A stretch of 64,000 bases of DNA from Aphanothece hegewaldii CCALA 016 (lineage in GTDB: Bacteria; Cyanobacteriota; Cyanobacteriia; Cyanobacteriales; Microcystaceae), in NCBI RefSeq assembly GCF_003007785.1, contig NZ_PXOH01000009.1:62001-126000 (forward strand), given 5' to 3'. Shown piece after piece: positions 47,901 through 54,201 of this stretch. Positions within the stretch are counted from its first letter, which is position 1; every line of letters begins with the position of its first letter. The notes under the pieces were generated by a model that did no database searches, was not told the origin of the DNA, and worked only from the letters and a program-made list of their open reading frames with translations. Made by a program: the position numbers and the translations under genes.

Positions 47901-48110
47901 ATTGGCGTATATGATAACTTTTTTGAAATCGGCGGAAATTCTTTATTAGCGATTCGGATCAATAGTCGTCTATGTCAGACATTTAAACTAGAATTACCCT
48001 TACGAACTCTATTTGAAAAAACAACTATTGCGAGTTTAGCTGAACGCATAGAGGTGATGCACATGACCTTTAATCAACTTTCTAATAATCCCTATCGAAC
48101 AATAGGGTAG
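44973..48110 (+). CDS. NRPS module C-A(Ser)-PCP, last module seen, no thioesterase
   Basis: Starts with IYPLSPMQQGILFH, a DCL-type C domain (HHIILDGW) that fits the upstream epimerase. The A domain (about 450-950) gives the code DVWHISLIDK, matching Ser (DVWHLSLIDK). The PCP has EIGGNSLL near residue 988. The protein ends about 55 residues after that serine with the short tail HMTFNQLSNNPYRTIG, with no TE, reductase or further condensation domain. Its ATG overlaps the previous stop (ATGA). The next gene is an oppositely oriented CRISPR-type regulator, so the assembly line either releases its chain with an enzyme encoded elsewhere, continues at another locus, or has lost its end. Two 28-nt elements (45849, 46647) lie in the C and A domains. 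Confidence 0.93.
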   Translation: MNKPNNIENIYPLSPMQQGILFHALVTPEAGIYIPQICLTLEGYLNQLQFKQAWEKVLIRHPVLRTAFNWEKRDKPFQIVYQKVTLPWFEQDWRDYSSDEQKHLLQNFLEQDRQQSFDLKKPPLIRLNLIQISEEKYYLIWTQHHIILDGWSSGLVIKDVFALYQNQTLSHSQPYSEYIAWLNKQNQSEAQQFWQNKLKGFTTPTQLRIDRPSNTIGLDEQQISLPLTPFQTFTKQHQLTLNTLIQGTFAILLSHYSGNEDIVFGTTSAGRSSALMGIESMVGLFINTLPVRVETSHGESLIPWLQNIQTQQAEAFCYEYSSLLDIQQWSDLRAGISLFDSILVFENYPVDTSLTLQNQLMISEVNSVEWTSFPMTVLVSTGTELTIKIKYQCTHFYSDTITRILGHFQTLLEGIIINPEQRLAELPILTLNEQQLLKEWNNTEVDYPKNQCLHQKFEQQVKKTPNAIAVIFENQQLTYLELNHKANQLAHYLQNLGVKPDVLVGICLERSLEMIIGILGILKAGGAYVPIDPTYPIDRQSFMLKDAQISILLTHSDVVEMQNFASVPNQIICLDQDWEIISQYSNLNPLSNVKSEDEVYIIYTSGSTGKPKGVINTHQGLINRLVWMQETYQLSATDKILQKTSISFDVSVWEIFWPLREGSCLILAKPDGQKDRSYLIQLIIDQQITTLHFVPSMLQIFLDDSKIKDCQSLKRVICSGEALPIELQNRFFESLDAELHNLYGPTEAAIDVTYWSCQREQKYLSVPIGRPIANTQIYLLDKNAKLVSIGVTGEIHIGGDGLARGYYNRPDLTAEKFIPHPFEAGKRLYKTGDLARYLSDGKIEYLGRIDYQVKMRGFRIELGEIEAVLSEYPTVKDAIVLMLGEGENQYLVAYLLTDEKTLSVADLRNYLQEKLPYYMIPTDFVILEQFPLNLNGKLERKALPTINQISKNYITPRNYTEEKIAEIWQEVLKIDKIGVYDNFFEIGGNSLLAIRINSRLCQTFKLELPLRTLFEKTTIASLAERIEVMHMTFNQLSNNPYRTIG
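45849..45876 (+). repeat. 28-nt palindromic element, copy 8 (diverged)
   Basis: Starts GTAGAGACAAGTCATGG and ends CGAGTCTCTCA, keeping most of both arms. Encodes VETSHGESL in the C domain of the Ser module. Confidence 0.55.
46647..46674 (+). repeat. 28-nt palindromic element, copy 9
   Basis: Starts GTAGAGATGCAAAA and ends TTTTGCGTCTGTAC, an almost perfect palindrome. Encodes VEMQNFASV in the A domain of the Ser module. Confidence 0.75.
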
Positions 48111-48162
48111 TGTAGCAAAACTGTTGTTAAAAATTGTCGGGTAGTCCAAAGCCCAGAAATGT

Positions 48163-48188
48163 CTTAAACCAATAGTTTTAAGGTTTTT
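48163..48188 (+). terminator. Possible weak terminator after the NRPS operon
   Basis: CTTAAA (48163-48168) and TTTAAG (48177-48182) form a short AT-rich stem followed by a run of five T. The stem is weak, so this is tentative. The rest of the 202-base gap (48111-48312) shows only a 44-codon open frame (48189-48323) without a recognisable product. Confidence 0.3.
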
Positions 48189-48312
48189 ATGGGCAGTGAC
48201 CATCCTAAATTTAATTATGACCACGTACTTACAATGACAGTATATATCGCCGTAACCGGTATTAAAAACAAATTAACTTTGACAGACAACATGAAATCTA
48301 ATAAAGTGTTTT

Positions 48313-49632
48313 TCAAGAACTAAAATAAAATTGTGTTTCCGCTATGATTTCTTGTCTAAATTGTTGTCGTATTTGTTCAGGGATCAACACTTCTACATTA
48401 GGTCGCCATGCCCTCAGACGATGAATTACATTAATATCGCCATCTCGATAATTAACACGATAATAAGCATCATCAGGAGAACGAAGTTTAAGTATGTTTA
48501 AGATAGTTTTCTGCTCATTATTAACTGTCGATTTTTTAATTAATTCTTGTGCTTCGTCGTAATCAATTTCTGTAAAAGTATCATGACGAAATGTATTTTT
48601 AATATATTTATCGTGGAAATTACGCCCAAATCGCAATAACATTAACTGCGACGGAAGATAAAAATCAAAACCCCAAACTTGATCTATTTCTTTTTGAATC
48701 AAATCAGTATCAGGCAGTTGATGAGGATAGGATTTTAATAATTGTTTTGGTAGTTGTGGATCTGACCAAGTTAAAGGTGTTATTTTCTCAATTCGATCTA
48801 AGCGATAATTATAATAATCCCCCTGCTGATTTGGTGTTTCTCCAAAAGCACATAAATAGAGCGCTCGACGTGAATAATATAAACAAATTGGATAGACAAT
48901 ACACTTCACGACTTTATCTAACTTAGCACTGTCATAAATTAACTCTACTGGTGGTGTTGGGATTTGTTGCCATAAATCTTTTAATTGTGCCTGATGATCT
49001 TCTAATCGATCTTGATTGCTCTGACTAATAATATAGTCTATTTCTAAAAAGAATCGATTAAAACCGCCAAGTGGTTCGGCAAAGTTTTTGAAGGTAATTT
49101 CTAAATCAGGATGTAACGCCGAAAAATCAGAATAAGAATTGTTTTGAGCCGAAAATTTAGGAAATTGATTAACTTTTTGATAAGTAGTCTTTGATTTGTT
49201 TAACCAACCTAACTCAACCAAAATACGCAAATCATCTTGCAAAGAACGACGAGTTACTGCAAAAAGACGAGTTTCAAGAGTATCATTAATAGTTTCATCC
49301 GAGAATTGATCATGCTGTTTAAGAGAATTGCGCCACTGCATTTCATCTTCTAAAACATTTTTCAGCCAGTCAGAAACCGTTTTACCACAATTACACTCAA
49401 TACCATGAAACTGCGGTTGCTCATCAGTTGGAGGATGAGTAAAAAAAGTATTTTGCCACTCAGCAAATTTAAACGAATTGGATAGATTAAAACATTCTGA
49501 ATCATCACCATATAAAATTTTTAACCATACCCAAAGACGAATCGCACGTAATAAATTTTGTTTAAGTGAACCCCGCGCCAGCCATTGTAATAACTCAACA
49601 GTCGGTATGGCATAAAATCTTAACTCAGTCAT
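48313..49632 (-). CDS. WYL-domain transcriptional regulator of the CRISPR locus
   Basis: A 439-residue protein, transcribed away from the cas operon. The N-terminal half holds a winged-helix segment (TRRSLQDDLRILVELGWL, about 150-170). The C-terminal half holds the WYL domain: RRALYLCAFGE followed by YNYRLDRIEKITPL, the usual beta-strand core and ligand-binding region. It resembles the long WYL proteins found next to cyanobacterial type I-D and III-D loci (TIGR03985-like); one such regulator in Synechocystis represses its CRISPR locus. It is separated from csx3 by a 91-base divergent region with a promoter and inverted repeats, so control of the cas operon and of itself is likely but inferred. 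The ligand is unknown. Confidence 0.82.
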   Translation of the reverse strand: MTELRFYAIPTVELLQWLARGSLKQNLLRAIRLWVWLKILYGDDSECFNLSNSFKFAEWQNTFFTHPPTDEQPQFHGIECNCGKTVSDWLKNVLEDEMQWRNSLKQHDQFSDETINDTLETRLFAVTRRSLQDDLRILVELGWLNKSKTTYQKVNQFPKFSAQNNSYSDFSALHPDLEITFKNFAEPLGGFNRFFLEIDYIISQSNQDRLEDHQAQLKDLWQQIPTPPVELIYDSAKLDKVVKCIVYPICLYYSRRALYLCAFGETPNQQGDYYNYRLDRIEKITPLTWSDPQLPKQLLKSYPHQLPDTDLIQKEIDQVWGFDFYLPSQLMLLRFGRNFHDKYIKNTFRHDTFTEIDYDEAQELIKKSTVNNEQKTILNILKLRSPDDAYYRVNYRDGDINVIHRLRAWRPNVEVLIPEQIRQQFRQEIIAETQFYFSS

Positions 49633-49641
49633 AATTAAAAT

Positions 49642-49670
49642 TTGGAAGAGGATACATCCAAGTGTATGTT
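49642..49670 (+). promoter_or_regulatory. Putative sigma-70 promoter for the csx3/cas side, with overlapping inverted repeat
   Basis: TTGGAA (49642-49647), a 17-base spacer and TATGTT (49665-49670) fit a -35/-10 pair. The inverted repeat ATACA-TCCAAG-TGTAT (49652-49667) occupies the spacer and overlaps the -10, a good place for a repressor such as the divergent WYL protein. Confidence 0.5.
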
Positions 49671-49692
49671 AGATTAGCAACAACTTAAAAGA

Positions 49693-49710
49693 GCGACTTT
49701 CTAAAGTCGC
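49693..49710 (+). promoter_or_regulatory. Perfect 8-bp inverted repeat just upstream of csx3
   Basis: GCGACTTT-CT-AAAGTCGC ends 13 bases before the csx3 ATG. In RNA it would form a tight hairpin in the leader where a ribosome-binding site is otherwise lacking. It could be an operator, a translational element or a small dispersed repeat. Confidence 0.5.
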
Positions 49711-49723
49711 AAGCGAAAAAATC

Positions 49724-50062
49724 ATGAGTGCAGTTTACTTAACTATTATTCCCCATATCACTCAATCTGGTATCCCCTATCAACACTTGCGTATCTCCAT
49801 TTTGAATGAAAACGGTATCATTACCCCAAATGATCTTAAAGGATTAAAATTACCCAAAGAAATTGACTACAGTCAGGGAATTGTTATCGAAGGAAAAGCA
49901 CCCATTTGGCTATATGGATACTTAGTGCATGAATGTCATCCCGCAGCTTGGGTAGGGTGTTATGACACTCGTTTAGGTGCAGTCGTCGTCGCAACTCATA
50001 CCCCCGATGTGAATATTGCTCAAGTGTTCAAAATCAATTTACCCGACACCACTTCCAATTAA
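49724..50062 (+). CDS. csx3: Csx3 (Crn3-type ring nuclease), short form
   Basis: A 112-residue protein matching stand-alone Csx3 in length and sequence (PYQHLRISI at the start, then IDYSQGIVIEGKAPIWLYGY). Csx3 proteins bind cyclic tetra-adenylate and cleave it, turning off type III signalling. From memory, the Archaeoglobus protein uses a His, an Asp nine residues on and an Arg two further; here His72, Asp81 and Arg83 have exactly that spacing (HPAAWVGCYDTR). It is the first gene of the cas-side operon, two bases before the fused Csx3. It would set the threshold or duration of the antiviral response. Confidence 0.85.
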   Translation: MSAVYLTIIPHITQSGIPYQHLRISILNENGIITPNDLKGLKLPKEIDYSQGIVIEGKAPIWLYGYLVHECHPAAWVGCYDTRLGAVVVATHTPDVNIAQVFKINLPDTTSN

Positions 50063-50064
50063 CT

Positions 50065-50994
50065 ATGACAACAAAATCCCAAGTTCAATTAGAAATTATT
50101 CAATTACAGGGAAATAACAATATTTATCAAACTCTAGCAATTAACTTACTTCAACCCCAAAGTTTAATTACTGTTGAAGAGATGTTAACCCTAGAAATAC
50201 CCCAAGAACTCGATCGTACTCAAGGAATTATTTTATATGGTTCTGCTCCCATTTGGTTATATACCTATTTAATCGAGCGATTATCTTCTTATCCTTGGTT
50301 AGCTTGTTTTGATCTGCGATCGCAATCTGCTATTGTTGTTTCTAGTCAAATTTCATCATTGACAGTTGGGGACAGTATACCCATACAATTTACCACAATT
50401 CCAAACATTGCAATTATCATCGGCGGCCCACCCAATAGCGGTAAAAGTGTTTTTGCCAATGCACTGAGAAAAGATTTAGCTAAATATAATTTCAACGCAA
50501 AAGTTTACTTACATCGTGCTAATTGGGATGGAGAGGGAAACCATACTTATGAAACAGCAGAAGAATTAGCAGAAACACTCAAACAACGCAACAAAAATAA
50601 AATTCATCTCAAACCGAATGCAGAAAAATTATTACCAGAATACTTTAATTATCATGCCAAAGCTATTGCAAACATCCGTCAGGTAATCGATATCACCTTA
50701 GTCGATGTTGGTGGTAAAGCTGATATTGCTAAAAACCCCGTTATCGAACAGTGTACCCATTACATTATCATCAGCAGTGACCCCGAAGAAATACAGGAAT
50801 GGCATAACCTATTTAGCGAAAAATTACAACCCCTAGCCGTGATTCATAGTGTCTTAGAAAATAAAATCGAAATCCTCAAAACTGAACCCTTTTTAGAAAT
50901 CGTCGCGGGTAAATGGGAACGAAATCACGTCACGCGAATACCAGAAGTATTGCTGAAAGAGATTTTGGAATGTTCATGTAACGAAATATGTTAA
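50065..50994 (+). CDS. csx3: Csx3 domain fused to a P-loop ATPase
   Basis: Residues 1-110 repeat the Csx3 fold (RTQGIILYGSAPIWLYTYL aligns with the neighbour). Residues 115-309 form a P-loop NTPase with a Walker A motif GGPPNSGKS (120-128) and a Walker B-like ITLVDVGGK near 211. Csx3-AAA fusions are known in type III loci. The Asp and Arg of the presumed active site persist (FDLR, 83-85), but the His equivalent to His72 of the upstream Csx3 is Ser74, so this copy may bind cyclic oligoadenylate without cutting it, or work only together with the first. The role of the ATPase or kinase-like part is not known to me. A 217-base gap follows before cas10. Confidence 0.82.
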   Translation: MTTKSQVQLEIIQLQGNNNIYQTLAINLLQPQSLITVEEMLTLEIPQELDRTQGIILYGSAPIWLYTYLIERLSSYPWLACFDLRSQSAIVVSSQISSLTVGDSIPIQFTTIPNIAIIIGGPPNSGKSVFANALRKDLAKYNFNAKVYLHRANWDGEGNHTYETAEELAETLKQRNKNKIHLKPNAEKLLPEYFNYHAKAIANIRQVIDITLVDVGGKADIAKNPVIEQCTHYIIISSDPEEIQEWHNLFSEKLQPLAVIHSVLENKIEILKTEPFLEIVAGKWERNHVTRIPEVLLKEILECSCNEIC

Positions 50995-51006
50995 TCAATA
51001 ATAATC

Positions 51007-51067
51007 ATTTACATAACTTTGCTCATATTTACATAAAAAATGTTAGTTTTCCCTAAATTTTGGGAAA
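51007..51067 (+). promoter_or_regulatory. Direct repeats and near-palindrome between csx3 fusion and cas10
   Basis: ATTTACATAA occurs twice, at 51007-51016 and 51027-51036, spaced 20 bases start to start (about two helical turns). It is followed by a 20-base near-palindrome (51048-51067) with arms TTTCCC and GGGAAA. This may be a separate promoter or operator region for the cas10 operon. Confidence 0.4.
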
Positions 51068-51092
51068 TATAGGTGTAGTGACAGGAAAGTGT

Positions 51093-51188
51093 ATGAGTAT
51101 TCCAGAAGAATATAAAGTCGATCATCTATTTTTACTCGTTGGGGAAAATCCATTACCGAATTATGTAGCAGCTTTATTTTTTCTCTAA
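51093..51188 (+). pseudogene. Possible remnant of a CARF-domain protein N-terminus (31 codons)
   Basis: An ATG-started frame encodes MSIPEEYKVDHLFLLVGENP followed by LPNYVAALFFL and a stop. A hydrophobic strand followed by G-x-NPLPNYVAA is what I would expect at the start of a CARF (cyclic oligoadenylate-binding) domain. Nothing of the remaining domain follows before cas10 starts at 51212. It could be a decayed ancillary effector or a chance or leader peptide. Confidence 0.4.
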
Positions 51189-51211
51189 AAACTTTGTAAA
51201 TCAGGATTTCT

Positions 51212-53476
51212 ATGAGCAATTTGCAAGAGATAAGTGCAAGGAATATTAAAATAGCTCTTTCATGGTGTTTAGCTTGGGGCAACCAACGACAACCTCAGTT
51301 TGATCTAACCATACTAGAAAAGATGAGAGAGGCATTATTTCAAAACAAGCAACTACCAAAACAAGTACAAACGTTAGTTCAACAAGTTGAAACACTCCAA
51401 GAACTCGTTTTTCCAGACAACATAGAACAATTAAGCCGTGACTATTCTGAATTATGGCAACAAACAACGAAGATCGGATTAGTGTATGGTGGCGCAACTA
51501 AAATTAAGCAATATGTTTTTGAAAATATAAACCTCACAGATATTAGAGGTGCATCAGCATTCCTTGATAGAATTAACATTATTGATATTCCAGCTTTTTT
51601 TAAAGCCGAAACTTCATCTAACTTTCCACAATGTCAAAAGGCTGCAAAATTTTGTCAATCTGTTAGGCAAGAATTAACTCCTTATTTTCCTGAACTTTGG
51701 GGTGCTTTAATTCCAGAGCTAATTATTTACTCAACAGGTGGTAATGTATTAGCATTCTGTCCTGCTGCTTTCGTTGATAAATTAGCAAATGCTATTGAAA
51801 GACGCTATACAGAGGAAACATTAACGGCTAATTCCTGTGCCGTTGGAGAGACTTTTAAGCTACTAGAATTCCGTTTTGGATTATTACCAGATAATATGCA
51901 AGATGCTTTCTGGTTAGATAAATATCGTCAAGCTAACTCTGAAACAGATCTAGAAAAAAGAGAATTAGTGAGTGCTTATTTTGGCGCGTTAGATAATGAT
52001 GAAAAATTCAAAAGTCGCAAAAGTTTTAATGAATTAACGACTAAGCTGGCAATTCTGTTTAATCAACGTCGTAGTGGGAATGATGTTCCTAATCGTCCAA
52101 CTCGTCGTTATCCACCAATGTTTGAAACGCATCCTTATTTAAGAAGAGATGAAGGTGAGCGTCGTTCGGCAATCATTAAAGCTGATGAACTTCCGAGTGA
52201 ACCTTATTTTTCTGAACCTTTAGCGCGTCAACATTTAGTAGGGCAAATAGCCAAACATGATGAAGAGCAACATTGGTATCAAAAAGCTAATTTGAATTGG
52301 CAGCCAGGCAAAATTCCTAGTTGGGTTGATAAATTCGAGCAATATTTAAAAGATAATAGCCTTATCGAACGATATGGGCTAGACCATCAGGAATTAGAAT
52401 CAGCAAGAACTCTTAGAGAACTAGGTGATGTATATCAAGGATTTGTTGCTTATATCTATGCGGATGGAAATAACATGGGAAGTTATATCCAAAAAATTAC
52501 AACTCCTGAACAATACCAACAATTTAGTCAAGATATTTTTAAGGCTACCGAAGAATCGGTGTATCAAGCATTAGCAGAACATCTTCATCCTCATAAATTA
52601 CATGATTTAACTGATTTAGATAATAAAAATCGTAATGGAAAATGGATTCATCCTTTTGAAATTCTGACAATAGGGGGAGACGATGTTATGCTCATTGTTC
52701 CTGCAAATAAAGCGTTGCAAATTGCCAAAACTATAGGAGAAGATTTTGAACGTAGACTAGCAAAAACAGGTCGCTATCCTATATCGAAAGATAGTCAGCA
52801 AACATTTGTTCATCGCTATGAGGGTAAAACCTTTCAACCTGTCAAGTCGTCACTAAGTATGTCAATTGGGGTGCTGATTACAGCCAAAGATACTCCTATA
52901 CATTATGCTGAAAATTTGACAAATCAATTACTAAAATCAGCTAAAAAAAGAGCAAAAGAGTTAAAAAATAATGGATATTACGGAGGCACAATATATTTCT
53001 TAACTCTCAAATCAGTAACTATGATTTCTTCAAATATTGAGCAATTTAGACAAGAAGCATTAATTAAAACACTGGGTGCAAAGCTTAAGCTTTATGCTGC
53101 ACCATATACCTTCTATGAGTTAGAGGGTTTAATCGAAGTAGTTAAAGCTTTAAAAAATACTGATTTTCCTAAATCACAGCTTTATCAAATTCGTAGTCTT
53201 TTAGAAAAAGGAAAACACATTTCAATTCTTAACTACCGCTACTTTCGCTCCAAACTACAAGAGAGCAAATCAGAACTTATACAAAAATCTTTTGAAGATC
53301 CTTGGTGCAAAGCTAAGACAAATGAAGGTAATATAGCTCCTTGGATGTATGAACTTAAAGATCATATTTATGAAACAATCTGGCGAGAGATAGTAGATAT
53401 TTATGATTTCATCGAAGTATCTAGCCCAAATTCTACTCCTGAACAGCAACTTACTGCTAAGGAGATTAATCGATGA
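51212..53476 (+). CDS. cas10: Cas10, type III-D, HD-less, GGDD cyclase
   Basis: A 754-residue large subunit of the type III effector. The first palm motif is IYADGNNMGSYI (near 418) and the second is the GGDD motif in LTIGGDDVMLIVP (488-491), which makes cyclic oligoadenylates from ATP on target RNA binding. The N-terminus has no HD dipeptide or permuted HD nuclease signature, and no paired CxxC zinc motif is visible between the palms. HD-less Cas10 together with Csx10 and Csx19 is the textbook definition of subtype III-D. The stop overlaps the next start (ATGA), showing tight coupling with the RAMP genes. The operon lacks cas6 inside the window. Confidence 0.9.
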   Translation: MSNLQEISARNIKIALSWCLAWGNQRQPQFDLTILEKMREALFQNKQLPKQVQTLVQQVETLQELVFPDNIEQLSRDYSELWQQTTKIGLVYGGATKIKQYVFENINLTDIRGASAFLDRINIIDIPAFFKAETSSNFPQCQKAAKFCQSVRQELTPYFPELWGALIPELIIYSTGGNVLAFCPAAFVDKLANAIERRYTEETLTANSCAVGETFKLLEFRFGLLPDNMQDAFWLDKYRQANSETDLEKRELVSAYFGALDNDEKFKSRKSFNELTTKLAILFNQRRSGNDVPNRPTRRYPPMFETHPYLRRDEGERRSAIIKADELPSEPYFSEPLARQHLVGQIAKHDEEQHWYQKANLNWQPGKIPSWVDKFEQYLKDNSLIERYGLDHQELESARTLRELGDVYQGFVAYIYADGNNMGSYIQKITTPEQYQQFSQDIFKATEESVYQALAEHLHPHKLHDLTDLDNKNRNGKWIHPFEILTIGGDDVMLIVPANKALQIAKTIGEDFERRLAKTGRYPISKDSQQTFVHRYEGKTFQPVKSSLSMSIGVLITAKDTPIHYAENLTNQLLKSAKKRAKELKNNGYYGGTIYFLTLKSVTMISSNIEQFRQEALIKTLGAKLKLYAAPYTFYELEGLIEVVKALKNTDFPKSQLYQIRSLLEKGKHISILNYRYFRSKLQESKSELIQKSFEDPWCKAKTNEGNIAPWMYELKDHIYETIWREIVDIYDFIEVSSPNSTPEQQLTAKEINR

Positions 53477-54201
53477 TTACCCTTGAGCAATTATCTAACT
53501 CAGTTGAAACACACTTAATTACGGCTATTATTGATACAGCTTTATGTGTTGGTGCGGGTGGCTCTTCAGGTTCATTAGCAGATAAACCAATTGTTCGCAA
53601 TGCTGAAGGCAATTTATTGATTCCTGCATCTCAATTTAAAGGTAGGTTGCGTCATGAATGCGAAAAAATTGCAAACGGTCTTCTTTGGCCAATTTGTGAG
53701 TCTCCTCAACCTCAAACTATGTGTCCACAAAGAGCAGGTTTAGAGAAAAATTTTGAACGAGAAGAATACAAATTTAATGATAAAGAAGATACAGCGTATC
53801 ACTGTTTAATCTGTCAAATTTTCGGCAACCCTGTTTTACAATCTCGTCTTCGTTGTGATGATTTAGTATGTACTGAACATCCAAACAATTTACCAGAAGT
53901 TTTACGTTCAGGGGTAACAATTAATCGCCGTCGTCGGACAGCCGAAGAGAAAAAACTTTATTTTTTGGAAACTTCTCCAGTTAATGCTCAATTAAGATTT
54001 GAGGGTGATATTCACATCCTACCCGATTGGACATCTGATCGCCCTGACTATGCTAAAGCTTTAATTTGGGCAGGATTACGACGTATTTATGCTTTAGGCG
54101 GAGGCAAATCAGTGGGTTTGGGTTGGCTTCATTGGGAACTACCTGAAATAACGATTGATGAAGATGTCTGGCAATTTTTAGGAAAAGGGGGATTACAGTG
54201 A
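53473..54201 (+). CDS. Cas7-like RAMP protein (Csm3-type)
   Basis: A 242-residue backbone subunit. The N-terminal strand and the loop DTALCVGAGGSSGSLADKP are followed by LIPASQFKGRLRHECEKI, the Csm3-type version of the RAMP motif. The Asp in LADKP is in the region that carries the RNA-cleaving Asp in Csm3. A cysteine cluster (CESPQPQTMC, then CLIC) may bind zinc. The C-terminal glycine-rich loop is RIYALGGGKSVGLGWLHW. Start overlaps the cas10 stop; its stop overlaps the csx10 GTG start. It should coat the crRNA and possibly cut target RNA. Confidence 0.85.
   Translation: MITLEQLSNSVETHLITAIIDTALCVGAGGSSGSLADKPIVRNAEGNLLIPASQFKGRLRHECEKIANGLLWPICESPQPQTMCPQRAGLEKNFEREEYKFNDKEDTAYHCLICQIFGNPVLQSRLRCDDLVCTEHPNNLPEVLRSGVTINRRRRTAEEKKLYFLETSPVNAQLRFEGDIHILPDWTSDRPDYAKALIWAGLRRIYALGGGKSVGLGWLHWELPEITIDEDVWQFLGKGGLQ

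Noticed and set aside
48189..48323. 44-codon plus-strand open frame between the NRPS operon and the WYL gene
   Set aside because: No Shine-Dalgarno sequence, no recognisable motif, and it overlaps the end of the WYL gene; not enough to call a gene.
49693..49710. Hairpin before csx3 as a CRISPR repeat remnant
   Set aside because: It occurs once, is only 18 bases, and has no GAAAC-type 3' end; no spacer-repeat periodicity was seen anywhere in the window.
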